A stretch of DNA of 64,000 nucleotides from Terriglobia bacterium (GCA_020073445.1 JAIQFE010000018.1:1-64000); one strand, 5' to 3'. Counted from the stretch's first letter, positions 15,222 to 24,203 are shown. The notes: generated by a model not told the origin, from the letters alone. Numbers and translations: made by a program.

Positions 15222-17653
15222 AATTCGACCTCTGGGAGCATCTGGCGCCGGCCTGCCAGCCGTTTCTCCGCGAGCTGGATCAAGCGCGCCTCGACTTTCT
15301 GATTGACGCTTCCTTCCGGGAATTTCCCTTCCGCATCGCGTTCGCCCGCGAAGACGCCGGTAAGAATCTCGATGCCCTGGTCTATGGTGTCGACCGCGTA
15401 AACCTGAAATGTTCCGGCGCGCACTGCCTCCACCACGTCCTGCCTGAGCATAAGGTGGGGCACGTTCGACCGGGGAATCAGTACTCCTTGTCCCTCCAGG
15501 TCGCCCCGCGCGCGGCACAGGTCGAAGAACCCTTCGATCTTTTCGTTGACTCCTCCAATCGCCTGGATCTGCCCGTGCTGATTCACCGAGCCCGTCACTG
15601 CCAGGGATTGTTTCAGAGGCAGCTCGGAAAGCGCGGAAAGCAGAGCGTACAGTTCGGTGGAAGAGGCGCTGTCTCCCTCTACGCCGCCGTAAGACTGTTC
15701 GAAAACGAGGCTGGCCTGCAAGGACAGCGGATGGTCCACCGCATACCGTCCTCCGAGGAATCCGGAAAGGATGAGGACGCCCTTCGAGTGGATCGGGCCG
15801 CTCAGTTCTACTTCCCGCTCGATATCGATGACCTCGCCTTTGCCCATCCGTACGCGGGCCGTGATGCGGCTTGCATGGCCGAACGAAAAGTCGGCGAGTG
15901 TGATCACGGAGAGTCCGTTGACCTGACCGACTCGCTCCCCCCGCGTGTCGATAAGCAGCGTTCCGCGCACCACTTGCTCCAGGAAGTTCTCCCGCACGCG
16001 ATCCGCCCTGTGGATCCGCGCCTCGATCGCGTGCTGCACGTCTTCCGCAGTGACTGCCGGCCGCGAAGCTTCGCGGGCCCAGTAGTCCGATTCACGCAAC
16101 ACATCCTCGATGAAACGGCGCAGAGTCAAGACCTTTTGCGAATCCTCAGCGCCGCGGGAGCTGTGTTCAATGATGCGGCCGACAGCGCCCCTATCGAAGG
16201 GAAGCAATCCTTCCTCGCGTGCGATCGTGCCAATCCATTGCGCATAGAGAAGCTCGGTCTCCGGGCTCCGATCCGCGTGCTCTTCGAAATCCGCGGCGAC
16301 CTTGAAGAGTTCTTGAAACTCGGAATCAAACGCGGAGAGCAGGTAATAAAGCAGGCGGTCGCCGACCAGGACAACCTTGACGCTCAGGGCGATGGATTCA
16401 GGTTTGAGGGATACCGTGCTAACCAGGCCCAGCATCTCGCCAAGCGACTCGATGCGGATTTGCGAAGCCTGAAGGGACCGCTTGAGCGCCTCCCAGGCAT
16501 AAGGCTGCGTCAGCACTTTGTTCGCATCCAAAATAAGGTAGCCGCCATTGGCGCGATGCAGGGCACCGGAGCGGATCAGATTGAAGTCTGTGGACAGCGC
16601 ACCCATTTGCGCGATGTACTCAACTCGACCCACCAGATTCTGATACGTGGGATGGTCTTCGTAAACCACAGGCGCCCCTTTTCCGGAGCTGTGCTCGACC
16701 AGCACGTTCACTTGGTAGCGCCGGAAAAATGCCGGACCGCGAGGCGCATTCGACAGTGCAACGCCCATCAGCGCCGCGAGCGGATGCTCCGGCGGCATCA
16801 GGAATTGGTCGACGTTCTCAATGATGTCCTCCTGAACCTCGTTCAGGAAGCTCACCACCTGAGAGAGGTCCAGATGCTTCTTTCGCAGTTCCTCGATCAG
16901 GTGCCCGGCTGCAAAGATCGCCACCTCATTGTTCAGCTCCCGTAGTTTTTCGCGACTTTCCTGTTCCCACTTGGGTATCTGGAGCAGGATGGCCCGAAGC
17001 TTCTCGTGCAATCCGGCGATGGTGGCTTCGATCTGCTGATGTTCCGCCTCGGGCAACTGTTCGAATTCCTGCGGGCTGATCACTTCTCCTTTACGCATCG
17101 GAGCGAGGATCAGACCGGTAGGCGTGTGCAGCATGGTAATCCCCTGCTTGTTTGCCTGTTGCTGGACCTCCTCGAAAGCCTTCTCCTGCCGGTCTTTCAT
17201 CTCCTGTTCGATGGCTTGCTTGCGCGCCTGATAATTCTCCGTCTGAAATGCCGAGGGGATCGCGGAGCGCAGATTGTCCATCAGGCGGCGCATGTCTTCC
17301 CGCAACAGCACGCCGCGCCCGGGCGGGAGCTTCAAGGTGCGGGGCGCCTCAGGGCTCGCAAAATTGTTGACGTATACCCATTCGTCCGGGGTTGCCTCCG
17401 TGGCAGCTTTCTTCTCGAGGAAGCTGCGGGCAATCACGTACTTCCCAGTCCCGACTGGCCCCAACAGATAGAGATTGAATCCTCGACTGCGGATGCCAAT
17501 CCCAAATTGCACCGCCTGCAAGGCGCGTAGGTGGCCGACGAATTCGGTAAGGCCGTCCAAGTCCGCCGTGGTGTTGAATGTGAAGTTCTGAATGTTAGAG
17601 CGACGGTAGAGAGCCTCTGGGGTCAGAGGCTTTAGCTTGGTCGTTGGATCCAC
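15218..17653 (-). CDS. Lon-like ATP-dependent protease (AAA_32/S16 type)
   Basis: An 811-residue protein lacking the N-terminal Lon substrate domain, as in the bacterial Lon-like branch. Walker A is LLGPVGTGK (about residues 63-71), interrupted by a long helical insert (about 120-290) typical of this branch, and then the rest of the AAA+ module. The C-terminal S16 protease domain has the catalytic serine in GDSAS and the lysine in GGVNEKIEGFF, completing the Ser-Lys dyad. It should degrade unfolded or regulatory proteins in the cytosol. Start is GTG, with AGGAG 11 bases upstream. The universal stress gene overlaps its stop by 4 bases. Confidence 0.87.
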   Translation of the reverse strand: MDPTTKLKPLTPEALYRRSNIQNFTFNTTADLDGLTEFVGHLRALQAVQFGIGIRSRGFNLYLLGPVGTGKYVIARSFLEKKAATEATPDEWVYVNNFASPEAPRTLKLPPGRGVLLREDMRRLMDNLRSAIPSAFQTENYQARKQAIEQEMKDRQEKAFEEVQQQANKQGITMLHTPTGLILAPMRKGEVISPQEFEQLPEAEHQQIEATIAGLHEKLRAILLQIPKWEQESREKLRELNNEVAIFAAGHLIEELRKKHLDLSQVVSFLNEVQEDIIENVDQFLMPPEHPLAALMGVALSNAPRGPAFFRRYQVNVLVEHSSGKGAPVVYEDHPTYQNLVGRVEYIAQMGALSTDFNLIRSGALHRANGGYLILDANKVLTQPYAWEALKRSLQASQIRIESLGEMLGLVSTVSLKPESIALSVKVVLVGDRLLYYLLSAFDSEFQELFKVAADFEEHADRSPETELLYAQWIGTIAREEGLLPFDRGAVGRIIEHSSRGAEDSQKVLTLRRFIEDVLRESDYWAREASRPAVTAEDVQHAIEARIHRADRVRENFLEQVVRGTLLIDTRGERVGQVNGLSVITLADFSFGHASRITARVRMGKGEVIDIEREVELSGPIHSKGVLILSGFLGGRYAVDHPLSLQASLVFEQSYGGVEGDSASSTELYALLSALSELPLKQSLAVTGSVNQHGQIQAIGGVNEKIEGFFDLCRARGDLEGQGVLIPRSNVPHLMLRQDVVEAVRAGTFQVYAVDTIDQGIEILTGVFAGERDAEGKFPEGSVNQKVEARLIQLAEKRLAGRRQMLPEVEL

Positions 17654-17852
17654 CCGGTAATGCTCCTCTCAAGGAATGCTCTCTGGAAACGCAGAGTGTG
17701 CGCACATGATCGGGGGTCACTCCCGATATGTTCGATTCCCTTAGGATAAGCCCTCTAGTTGTTGGAGTTGGAGGTGTGCACACAAGGCCCGCCACACGGA
17801 AGGACCGTGTCGGGCAATCGAGGAGGTGTTTGGAAGGATCCTGCGGATGCAG

Positions 17853-18500
17853 CTATGATTCGGCTCGCAGACTCACGGGAGTTTCCAGTCTGAATCGCAA
17901 CGACGTCTCGGCCGGCAGACTCACCTGCCGCTTGCCGGTAATGGCCGAACCGACGGTCCCGGCTGCTGCGCCGGCACCCGCGCCGATCAGGGCTCCAGTG
18001 CCGCCGGCGGCGATCGCACCGATCGCTGCTCCGCTGCCCGATCCTCCGCCAATCCAGAGGAGGTGATGTTTCTTATGGCCCGCGCTTACGCGGGATGAGC
18101 TGTTGCTCTGGATCTCGTAGGTGGCGCCATCCAGAGTGAAGGAATCCAGTTTCAGCGCCAGCACGGCCCGACCCTTGAATCGTCCGGAAGGCTTGGACGT
18201 AACGATATGCCCGGCGAAGTTCGTGCCCTTGGGGATCACGACCCGGTTTCCGTCCACCAACGGCTCGTCCAGTGCCGCCGTGAATCGATCGCCCGCGCGA
18301 TTCCGGCGAGTGTCGAGCGTCTCCAGTAATCGCACGCGGAAACTGGTTCCTTCAGGAATCGTCATCTCCCGAACCGAGCTGCCGGTCGATAGGGCGCCGG
18401 CGGTTGGATTCCCCACGGCTTCAGCCGAGCCCGGGGGGACCTTGCTGCATCCGGCCAGGGCCAGCAGGCCTGCGCAAATCGCTAGAAGTTGTCTCTTCAT
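17853..18500 (-). CDS. Lipoprotein with glycine-zipper segment
   Basis: A 215-residue exported protein. The signal peptide ends in the lipobox LAGC, with Cys18 the probable lipidation site. A beta-rich middle part contains GTSFRVRLLETLDT and IPKGTNFAGHI, a pattern seen in many acidobacterial lipoproteins. It is followed by a Gly/Ala-rich glycine zipper (about 150-190) that could insert in or oligomerise at the membrane. Function is unknown. The Shine-Dalgarno AGGAGG is 5 bases before the ATG. The sortase gene ends 13 bases upstream on the same strand, so the two are likely co-transcribed. Confidence 0.72.
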   Translation of the reverse strand: MKRQLLAICAGLLALAGCSKVPPGSAEAVGNPTAGALSTGSSVREMTIPEGTSFRVRLLETLDTRRNRAGDRFTAALDEPLVDGNRVVIPKGTNFAGHIVTSKPSGRFKGRAVLALKLDSFTLDGATYEIQSNSSSRVSAGHKKHHLLWIGGGSGSGAAIGAIAAGGTGALIGAGAGAAAGTVGSAITGKRQVSLPAETSLRFRLETPVSLRAES

Positions 18501-18513
18501 ATAGACCTCCTGA

Positions 18514-19053
18514 TCACGGAGTGAGAACGGCTCGCACCACGAAGCGTTCCGGCGCGGGACCGATATACCGGAATGGGTAGCACGTAATGAGCGTAAGAGC
18601 CGGCCCTGGGGTCGGCTGCATTACATCCACTTCGTCGGGCTCCACGACGCGAGCCGATTGGACTACGTAGGCAATGTCCTTGTGCCGTCTGTGGATTCTA
18701 ACCACGTCTCCGACCCGTATGCCGCGCAGAGAACGGAAGAACGTATCGCGATGCGCTGCCACCACGGTGTTTCCGCGGTCCCCGGGAAGCGCAGAGCCGG
18801 GGAGGTGGCCAGCTCCGCGCTCCAGCACGTCCGGATCAGCACCTTCGAAAACCACGGTAGACAGACTCAGCCGGGGAATTTCCAGCCGGCCAACGACGTC
18901 GCCAACCGCCGGCGATAAATTCGCCGTTTCCGCGCGATCGAGTTCGCGAGCCCCCTCGGCTTGGCTCCACCTGCCTTTTAAGCTCAGACTGGCCCAATAG
19001 CCGATGTTAAGAACGGCGAGTGTCCAAAAGAACCATTGCATTGTTTTCCACAC
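18514..19053 (-). CDS. Class D-like sortase transpeptidase
   Basis: A 179-residue single-pass membrane protein. An N-terminal anchor (about residues 5-25) precedes a sortase beta barrel. The catalytic His101 is in VVAAHRDTFF, the nucleophile Cys158 in TLITCYPF and the Arg170 in APERFVV, all in the expected order. Sortases cut LPXTG-type signals and link proteins to an amine acceptor. The GTG at 19053 is chosen over an ATG four codons later because CAGGA lies just upstream; the longer frame adds residues with no family character. A probable LPXTG substrate is encoded about 700 bases away on the other strand. Confidence 0.85.
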   Translation of the reverse strand: MWKTMQWFFWTLAVLNIGYWASLSLKGRWSQAEGARELDRAETANLSPAVGDVVGRLEIPRLSLSTVVFEGADPDVLERGAGHLPGSALPGDRGNTVVAAHRDTFFRSLRGIRVGDVVRIHRRHKDIAYVVQSARVVEPDEVDVMQPTPGPALTLITCYPFRYIGPAPERFVVRAVLTP

Positions 19054-19096
19054 AAAATCCTGCCCGAGATTGGTGCATGTATGGTTCCGCAGGGCG

Positions 19097-19507
19097 CTAG
19101 TGCATGAATACAAAGGTTTGGCGAGCGCGTATCTTCCCACGCGAACGGCAATGCGGGTAGTTTTTACCCAACCTTCCTGAGAACGTCACGGCTTCTTGAC
19201 ACCATGTAGTGATTGGTATCTCTCCAGTGGAGAAAATTCGTTCAGCGCCATTCTGCTCGAGGATAGTGTTCGCCCGATCGATCTCCAGATCGTCAAAACA
19301 GTGGACCAATAGCAGGAGGCTGCCCTCTTTTGCGTATCCCTCATAGTGCTGGGGAATTTCCAATCCTGCCAGCAAACTATCGATTGTCGACTCCAGCAGG
19401 GAAATGTCGGAATTCGAAAAACCGGCCGAGGTAAGGCGGCTAACCGCCTTATCCGCCTGTGAACCGGCGCTGAAAACGCCGAATACCGCCGTGCGTTGTC
19501 CCGCCAT
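19097..19507 (-). CDS. General stress protein 17M-like protein
   Basis: A 136-residue soluble protein. Its N-terminal part TAVFGVFSAGSQADKAVSRL, then AGFSNSDISLLE, matches the short ferredoxin-like fold of the YflT/general-stress-17M group. The later YEGYAKEGSLLLLVHC and ILEQNGAERI complete the repeat. The last 30 or so residues are basic and unlike the family, and overlap the upstream region of the sortase gene. An AAGGAG Shine-Dalgarno precedes the ATG. Role unknown; members respond to general stress. Confidence 0.65.
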   Translation of the reverse strand: MAGQRTAVFGVFSAGSQADKAVSRLTSAGFSNSDISLLESTIDSLLAGLEIPQHYEGYAKEGSLLLLVHCFDDLEIDRANTILEQNGAERIFSTGEIPITTWCQEAVTFSGRLGKNYPHCRSRGKIRARQTFVFMH

Positions 19508-19714
19508 GGTAAAGGCTCCTTTGTCGATGTAGTAGTTAGCATGTTTCCACCCACTTCGGTAAGTCTTGGGTCATGCAGAATTTGCTTTGGCCGTAGGACT
19601 TGGCCGCATGACTCGGGCAATCGATTCGCTGCGGTTCGTAAGAATTGCAACCTCCATTGCCAACAGAAAAATATCCGGCGGCTAACCTCGTGCTTTTCCC
19701 ATCACATTCCAGCT

Positions 19715-19730
19715 CGGCATCCCACTTGCA
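19715..19730 (+). promoter_or_regulatory. Candidate sigma-54 promoter upstream of the LPXTG protein
   Basis: CGGCAT-N5-TTGCA keeps the invariant GG and GC doublets exactly 10 bases apart, as in the -24/-12 elements. It differs from consensus at two flanking bases. The predicted transcript start, about 12 bases downstream, would leave a leader of roughly 40 bases before the ATG at 19781. Confidence 0.4.
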
Positions 19731-19780
19731 TGTCTCCAGTTGCGTTCTCATGAACGCTTGACTGAATAGGGAGGAAAAGC

Positions 19781-20575
19781 ATGAAACGTTTTTCGTTATT
19801 GCAAATGGGCGCGTTGACGGCAGCAGTGATTTGCCTCGCCCCCCAGGCCACCAGAGCCGACGAATATGACAAGAAAACAATCGTAACCTTCGATCAACCC
19901 ACGGAGGTTCCGGGAATCGTCTTACAGCCAGGCAAGTACGTGATCAAATTGCTCAACTCGTCGTCCAACCGGCATATCGCCGAAGTCATGAATGAAAGAA
20001 TGGACCACCTCTACGCTTTGACATTCACGACTGCGGCGGAACGGCTCTGGCCGATAAGCGATCGGGACAACAAGAAGATTCTCACCTTCTATGAAGGCAA
20101 GAATGGTCAGCCGCAAGCTGTGCGCCAGTGGTTCTGGCCCGGAGACACTATCGGCCAGGAATTCCTGTATCCGAAAAATCAAGCCGCGAAGATAGCCGCG
20201 AACACCGGCGAGAAGGTTCCGGAAGGCAACCTCCCGACTCGCGCGGAGAGTGGCCAAAGCTTAACGCCTGATAATGCGAATGGCGTGACCTTACAGAGCA
20301 GCAACGAGACCAAGCCGGCGGCGACACCCTTCACAGCGAACGCGGCTGAACCGGCGGCGCCCACGGTAATCGCCCAGAACACGCCGCCTCCGGCACCCCA
20401 AACTCAGCCCGCGCCGGCGGCTGATAACTCTCAATCCACTTCGGCAGCCTCTTCCACGGACAAGACACTGCCCCAGACCGCGAGCAATCTCCCGCTGATC
20501 GGCATGATCGGTATGATTTCGCTGGCGCTAGCCGTATTTATGGCTTTCGTCAAGCGCTCGGGTTCCTTGTCGTAG
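19781..20575 (+). CDS. Exported LPXTG-type protein, probable sortase substrate
   Basis: A 264-residue protein with an N-terminal signal peptide (cleavage near ATRADE) and a beta-rich domain seen in acidobacterial exported proteins (IVTFDQPTEVPGIVLQPGKY). A long Pro/Ala/Thr/Gln-rich low-complexity stalk (about 145-228) would be unstructured. At the C-terminus LPQTA (230-234) is followed by a hydrophobic helix and a KRS basic tail, a canonical three-part sorting signal. Together these show a surface protein handed to a sortase. The Shine-Dalgarno GGAGG is well placed. No other gene in the window has this signal. Confidence 0.82.
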   Translation: MKRFSLLQMGALTAAVICLAPQATRADEYDKKTIVTFDQPTEVPGIVLQPGKYVIKLLNSSSNRHIAEVMNERMDHLYALTFTTAAERLWPISDRDNKKILTFYEGKNGQPQAVRQWFWPGDTIGQEFLYPKNQAAKIAANTGEKVPEGNLPTRAESGQSLTPDNANGVTLQSSNETKPAATPFTANAAEPAAPTVIAQNTPPPAPQTQPAPAADNSQSTSAASSTDKTLPQTASNLPLIGMIGMISLALAVFMAFVKRSGSLS

Positions 20576-20594
20576 GCTGACTTTCTGAGGACAC

Positions 20595-20620
20595 GGGTAG
20601 GCCCGCTTTCGGGTCTACCC
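20595..20620. terminator. Hairpin after the LPXTG gene
   Basis: Arms GGGTAGGCCCG and CGGGTCTACCC form an 11-bp stem (one G-U pair) around a CTTT loop. There is no T-run after it, so it may act with Rho or as an mRNA-stabilising end rather than as a full intrinsic terminator. Confidence 0.5.
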
Positions 20621-20628
20621 AGAAGTCT

Positions 20629-21189
20629 ATGAACTCCACCGGAATAGAAATACTGTCGAATCCTCAGCCGTGCGCGCACATTGTGTATTCCTATACCGAT
20701 GTCGCCCACCTTGCTGACGCAGTGTGCCTGTTTACCAGTTCCGGTCTGCGGAAAGGCGAAGCGGTGGTCCTGGTGCTTTCTGATCCGCACTACGCTCCAG
20801 TCCGGCAGCGGTTGGAACGTGAGGGATTTGAGCTAGCCGCCTTGGAAGAGACTGGCCAGCTCGTCTGCGCAAATGCCAAGAATCTGCTCGCCAATTTCAT
20901 GCTTGACGGGATTATCGACGAGCACAAGTTCAAGACCAAGATCGATCGAATGATCGAGAGAGCGAAACTCTGCTCGGGCTCGCGAAAGCACGGACCCGTC
21001 CGAGTGTTTGGCGAAATGGTCGATTTAATTTGGGAACCCCATCCTCGAGCCACCGAGCGCCTGGAGGAGTTGTGGAACGAGATCATCAGAATCCATTCCG
21101 TGCCTCTTCTTTGCGCTTACTCTTTAGCGGGAACGCCCAACGCACTGCCGCAGCCGCTGGTGGCGTGCCATTCGCACGCGATTTCGTAA
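20629..21189 (+). CDS. MEDS-domain sensory protein
   Basis: A 186-residue soluble protein consisting of one MEDS domain (methanogen/methylotroph DcmR sensory domain). Typical features are HIVYSYTDVAHLADAVCLF, GLRKGEAVVLVL, and a C-terminal RVFGEMVDLIW followed by RLEELWNEI. MEDS domains resemble RecA/KaiC folds and are usually fused to kinases or regulators; this one stands alone and probably acts through a partner. The NtrC-type regulator gene ends 7 bases away on the opposite strand. No Shine-Dalgarno is evident. Confidence 0.75.
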   Translation: MNSTGIEILSNPQPCAHIVYSYTDVAHLADAVCLFTSSGLRKGEAVVLVLSDPHYAPVRQRLEREGFELAALEETGQLVCANAKNLLANFMLDGIIDEHKFKTKIDRMIERAKLCSGSRKHGPVRVFGEMVDLIWEPHPRATERLEELWNEIIRIHSVPLLCAYSLAGTPNALPQPLVACHSHAIS

Positions 21190-21196
21190 TCCTCGC

Positions 21197-22630
21197 CTAA
21201 GCCACACAGTTGGCAGCGGTCTTCGTTTCGCCTTTCTCCGATACCGCGTCGGAGGCGGCGCGGACACGATTGTGAAGGGTTCGAAGGCTGACGCCGAGTA
21301 TTTGCGCTGCCCGGGTCTTGTTGTTATTTGTGTGCTTCAAAACCAGATCGATGTAGGCTTGCTCCACTTCGCTCATCTGCACGCCGACTCGGATTCGCAG
21401 TGAGTCTTCGTCGGTGTCTTGAGAAGATACCTGCGGCCTGGAGAGAACGCCACTCGACTCTGCCGGCAGATGCTTGAGCAGAATCGTGCCTTGGCCGGCG
21501 ACGATAACGGCCCGCTCCAGAACATTTCGCAGCTGGCGAACATTCCCAGGCCACGAAGAGTTCTGGAACTGTTCCAGCACTTCCGGATGCAAGCCGGAGA
21601 CATGACAATGGTGCTTGGCGTTGAGATTGGACAAGATCGCGTCGCAGATCGCCGGGATATCCTCTCTCCTCTCACGAAGTGGAGGGAGGGTGAGGTGAAA
21701 GACGTTCAGACGGTAGAAGAGATCCTCGCGCAAGCGATTTTCCTTAATCGCTTGTTCCGGAGGACGATTCGTCGCCGCGATTACCCGGACATTTGCGGGC
21801 AGTTCGCTCTTGCCACCCAGACGGCGGACTTTCCCGTCTTCCAATACGCGCAACAGCTTGCCCTGCGTGCCGATGGGCATGTCGCCAATCTCATCCAGCA
21901 AGACAGTTCCGTTGTGTGCCTGCTCAAAGCAGCCGGCGTACCGTTCGACAGCGCCTGTGAACGCGCCCTTCTCATGGCCGAACAGCTCACTCTCAATCAG
22001 CGTCTCCGGCATGGCCGCGCAGTTGATGGCGATGAACGGATTGCCGGATCGCGGACTCAGGCGATGCACTGCGCGTGCAACTAATTCCTTTCCCGTGCCG
22101 CTTTCGCCGGTCACCAGAACCGATGCCGACGTCGGCGCCACCTGGCTGATCAGGGAGTACAGCTGCCGCATCACCGCCGAGCCTCCGACGATATCGCCGA
22201 GAATCCCTTGATGACTCAGCTGGCGATTCAGGATGTCCGTCTCATTGATGAGACGTCTCTGCGCCGCGGCCCGTTCGAGCAGCGCCCGGAAGATATTCGG
22301 CTGGACTGGTTTTTCAAGGAACCAGAATGCTTTGAGATCGTGGACCACCGAGATTCCTTGCTCGATGCCGCCGACGCCGGTAAGGACGATCGTGGGGGTT
22401 CGATCCCCCATCGACTCCAGGCTTCTCAGGAGTTCGAAGCCGTCTACTCGCGGCATCATTAAGTCCGTTACGATGACGTCGGCGGGCTGCGCGGAGTGTT
22501 GTTCCAGCGCGTCTCCGCCATCTGAGGCAGTCGCAACAGCGAACCCCAGGGACGCAGTCATCTGCGCCAACGCGTTTCGTTGGTCGTCGTCATCATCTAC
22601 GATTAGCACCCTGACTTGAGTAATTGGCAT
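21197..22630 (-). CDS. NtrC-family sigma-54-dependent response regulator
   Basis: A 477-residue regulator with an N-terminal receiver (VLIVDDDDD; phospho-acceptor Asp in VIVTDLMMPRVDG), a central AAA+ domain and a C-terminal Fis-type helix-turn-helix. The AAA+ domain shows Walker A GESGTGKE, the sigma-54 contact loop GAFTGA and Walker B LLDEIGDM, so it should activate sigma-54 RNA polymerase. The helix-turn-helix reads KTRAAQILGVSLRTLHNRV. It is a close paralogue of the regulator at 40567-41943; both share the FWFLEKPVQP segment in the receiver. No kinase gene is adjacent. Sigma-54-like promoters in this region are candidate targets. Confidence 0.9.
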   Translation of the reverse strand: MPITQVRVLIVDDDDDQRNALAQMTASLGFAVATASDGGDALEQHSAQPADVIVTDLMMPRVDGFELLRSLESMGDRTPTIVLTGVGGIEQGISVVHDLKAFWFLEKPVQPNIFRALLERAAAQRRLINETDILNRQLSHQGILGDIVGGSAVMRQLYSLISQVAPTSASVLVTGESGTGKELVARAVHRLSPRSGNPFIAINCAAMPETLIESELFGHEKGAFTGAVERYAGCFEQAHNGTVLLDEIGDMPIGTQGKLLRVLEDGKVRRLGGKSELPANVRVIAATNRPPEQAIKENRLREDLFYRLNVFHLTLPPLRERREDIPAICDAILSNLNAKHHCHVSGLHPEVLEQFQNSSWPGNVRQLRNVLERAVIVAGQGTILLKHLPAESSGVLSRPQVSSQDTDEDSLRIRVGVQMSEVEQAYIDLVLKHTNNNKTRAAQILGVSLRTLHNRVRAASDAVSEKGETKTAANCVA

Positions 22631-22793
22631 TACTGAAGGGATGCAGGATTTGCACGAATCGTTTCATGTGCTTCTTGTTCATACCGCCAAGTAGATTGTT
22701 CCGGCTTTCTGGGGGCATCGGCCCACCCTTGTCGAAGCTACCGGAGGGTAGCGATGGTACGCGGATTGCTCCCGCGAAGTGCGGAGGTTTTTT

Positions 22794-23501
22794 ATGTCTA
22801 GATTCCGATCTTTCTTAACAGCTGCCGCACTCACGGTGGCCGTTTCTCCTTTTGCGATGAAGCCACTTTCGGCAGCAGAGGAGAAGGACATCGACCGGCT
22901 GAACGACGCCGCGACTGTGTTTTCCGAGATCATGGACGCGCCCGATAAGGGCATACCCCAGGACTTGCTCGAGAAAGCTAATTGCATAGTAATTGTGCCA
23001 GGGCTGAAAAAGGGGGCCTTCATTGTCGGCGCCAAGTACGGCAAGGGGTTCGTATCGTGCCGGGATGAAAAGGCCAAGCGCAATTGGTCGGCTCCTGGGG
23101 CAGTGCGGGTGGAAGGCGGCAGCCTGGGCTTCCAGATCGGCGGGTCGGAAACCGACGTGATTCTGTTGGTCATGAATAAGCGGGGAGCCGATCGTCTGCT
23201 GTCCAGCCAGTTCACGCTCGGAGGCGAGGGCGAGGTGGCCGCGGGTCCAGTCGGACGAAGTGCCACGGCCCAGACGGACGCGAAGTTCACCGCCGAGATC
23301 CTTTCATGGTCACGGACGCGGGGCGTTTTCGCCGGAGTCTCGCTGCAGGGAGCGACCCTGCGTCAGGATGAAGACGTCAACAAAGAACTGTATGGGAAAA
23401 AGATCGACAATCGCAACATCGTCGACAGCGGAATCGCGCCGCCCCATGCAGCGGAGCACCTGCTCTCTCTGCTGAACCGCTATTCGCCGCATGAGAAATA
23501 G
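22794..23501 (+). CDS. SYLF-domain (Ysc84-like) exported lipid-binding protein
   Basis: A 235-residue protein with a signal peptide (about residues 1-27, ending LSAAEE) and a SYLF domain filling the rest. Diagnostic segments are RLNDAATVFSEIM, CIVIVPGLKKGAFIVG, GFQIGGSETDVILLVM and TEILSWSRTRGVFAGVSL. SYLF domains bind phosphoinositides in eukaryotes; bacterial exported versions are uncharacterised but common in stress clusters. The ATG at 22794 is chosen over one five codons earlier because GGAGG lies 6 bases before it. Confidence 0.85.
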   Translation: MSRFRSFLTAAALTVAVSPFAMKPLSAAEEKDIDRLNDAATVFSEIMDAPDKGIPQDLLEKANCIVIVPGLKKGAFIVGAKYGKGFVSCRDEKAKRNWSAPGAVRVEGGSLGFQIGGSETDVILLVMNKRGADRLLSSQFTLGGEGEVAAGPVGRSATAQTDAKFTAEILSWSRTRGVFAGVSLQGATLRQDEDVNKELYGKKIDNRNIVDSGIAPPHAAEHLLSLLNRYSPHEK

Positions 23502-23585
23502 GGTGGGGAAACACTCCCCAGGCGGAGCGATCAACAGTTCGTCCGCATTGATCACAGCACCTGAAGTTTTCAAAGGAAGGTTTTA

Positions 23586-24188
23586 ATGAGCATGACCACG
23601 CTTGAGGACCTGCTAGTGGAGCAGGTCCGCGATCTGTATGACGCTGAGAAGCAACTGGTTCGGGCGCTCCCGAAGATAGCCGAAGCCGCCAAGTGGGAAG
23701 ACCTGCAGGAGGCCATTCGGAATCATCTGGAGGAAACCAAGAACCAGGTTTCGCGGCTCGAACGCATTTTCGAAGAGCTCGATAAACCGGCGAAGGGCAA
23801 AGCCTGCAAGGCGATGCGTGGGCTGGTGGAAGAAGGTGCGGGGGCCTCAAAGGGAAAGTCCGAAGAACCCCTGACCGATTTGGCGATCATTGCTGCCGCG
23901 CAGAGAGTCGAGCACTACGAGATTTCCGCGTACGGAACGGCTCGGGCTATCGCGCTGCAACTGGGGAAGGAGAACATCGCTTCCCTTCTCGAAGAAACGG
24001 AAGACGAGGAGAAGGCCGCCGACATGAAACTGACCGACATCGCCGGGGACTTGATGGGCCAAGCCGGCGATGGAAAGGGCCGGACCGAGGTAGAAAAGCT
24101 GCCGCGGAAATCCACGCAGGCAGGGGCAAACTCGCGGCGCGCCGCGCGGCTAGAGTTCGACGCAAAGACTGTAAACCAAAGACTGTAA
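23586..24188 (+). CDS. YciE/YciF ferritin-like protein (DUF892)
   Basis: A 200-residue helical-bundle protein. The start TTLEDLLVEQVRDLYDAEKQLVRALPKIAEAA is the DUF892 hallmark and contains metal-ligand candidates, with further Glu and His residues in helices near QRVEHYEIS and EETEDEEK. YciF-type proteins are stress-induced ferritin-like folds. The basic tail after about residue 160 is lineage-specific and runs into a short tandem repeat. The Shine-Dalgarno AAGGAAGG is strong. CsbD follows in the same direction, a frequent pairing in bacterial stress operons. Confidence 0.85.
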   Translation: MSMTTLEDLLVEQVRDLYDAEKQLVRALPKIAEAAKWEDLQEAIRNHLEETKNQVSRLERIFEELDKPAKGKACKAMRGLVEEGAGASKGKSEEPLTDLAIIAAAQRVEHYEISAYGTARAIALQLGKENIASLLEETEDEEKAADMKLTDIAGDLMGQAGDGKGRTEVEKLPRKSTQAGANSRRAARLEFDAKTVNQRL

Positions 24189-24203
24189 ACAAAGACCGTA
24201 AAC
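24163..24203 (+). repeat. Three short tandem repeats at the end of the yciF-like gene
   Basis: A 14-base unit, CAAAGACTGTAAAC, occurs at 24163-24176 and 24177-24190, followed by a 13-base variant with one change at 24191-24203. The gene's stop codon (TAA) falls inside the second copy. The array looks like slippage expansion that moved the stop codon and lengthened the gap to csbD. Confidence 0.8.

Noticed and set aside
15017-16945. 642-codon plus-strand frame opposite the Lon-like and universal stress genes
   Set aside because: The minus strand has intact Walker and Ser-Lys motifs; the plus frame has no domain and an atypical His/Arg-rich composition.
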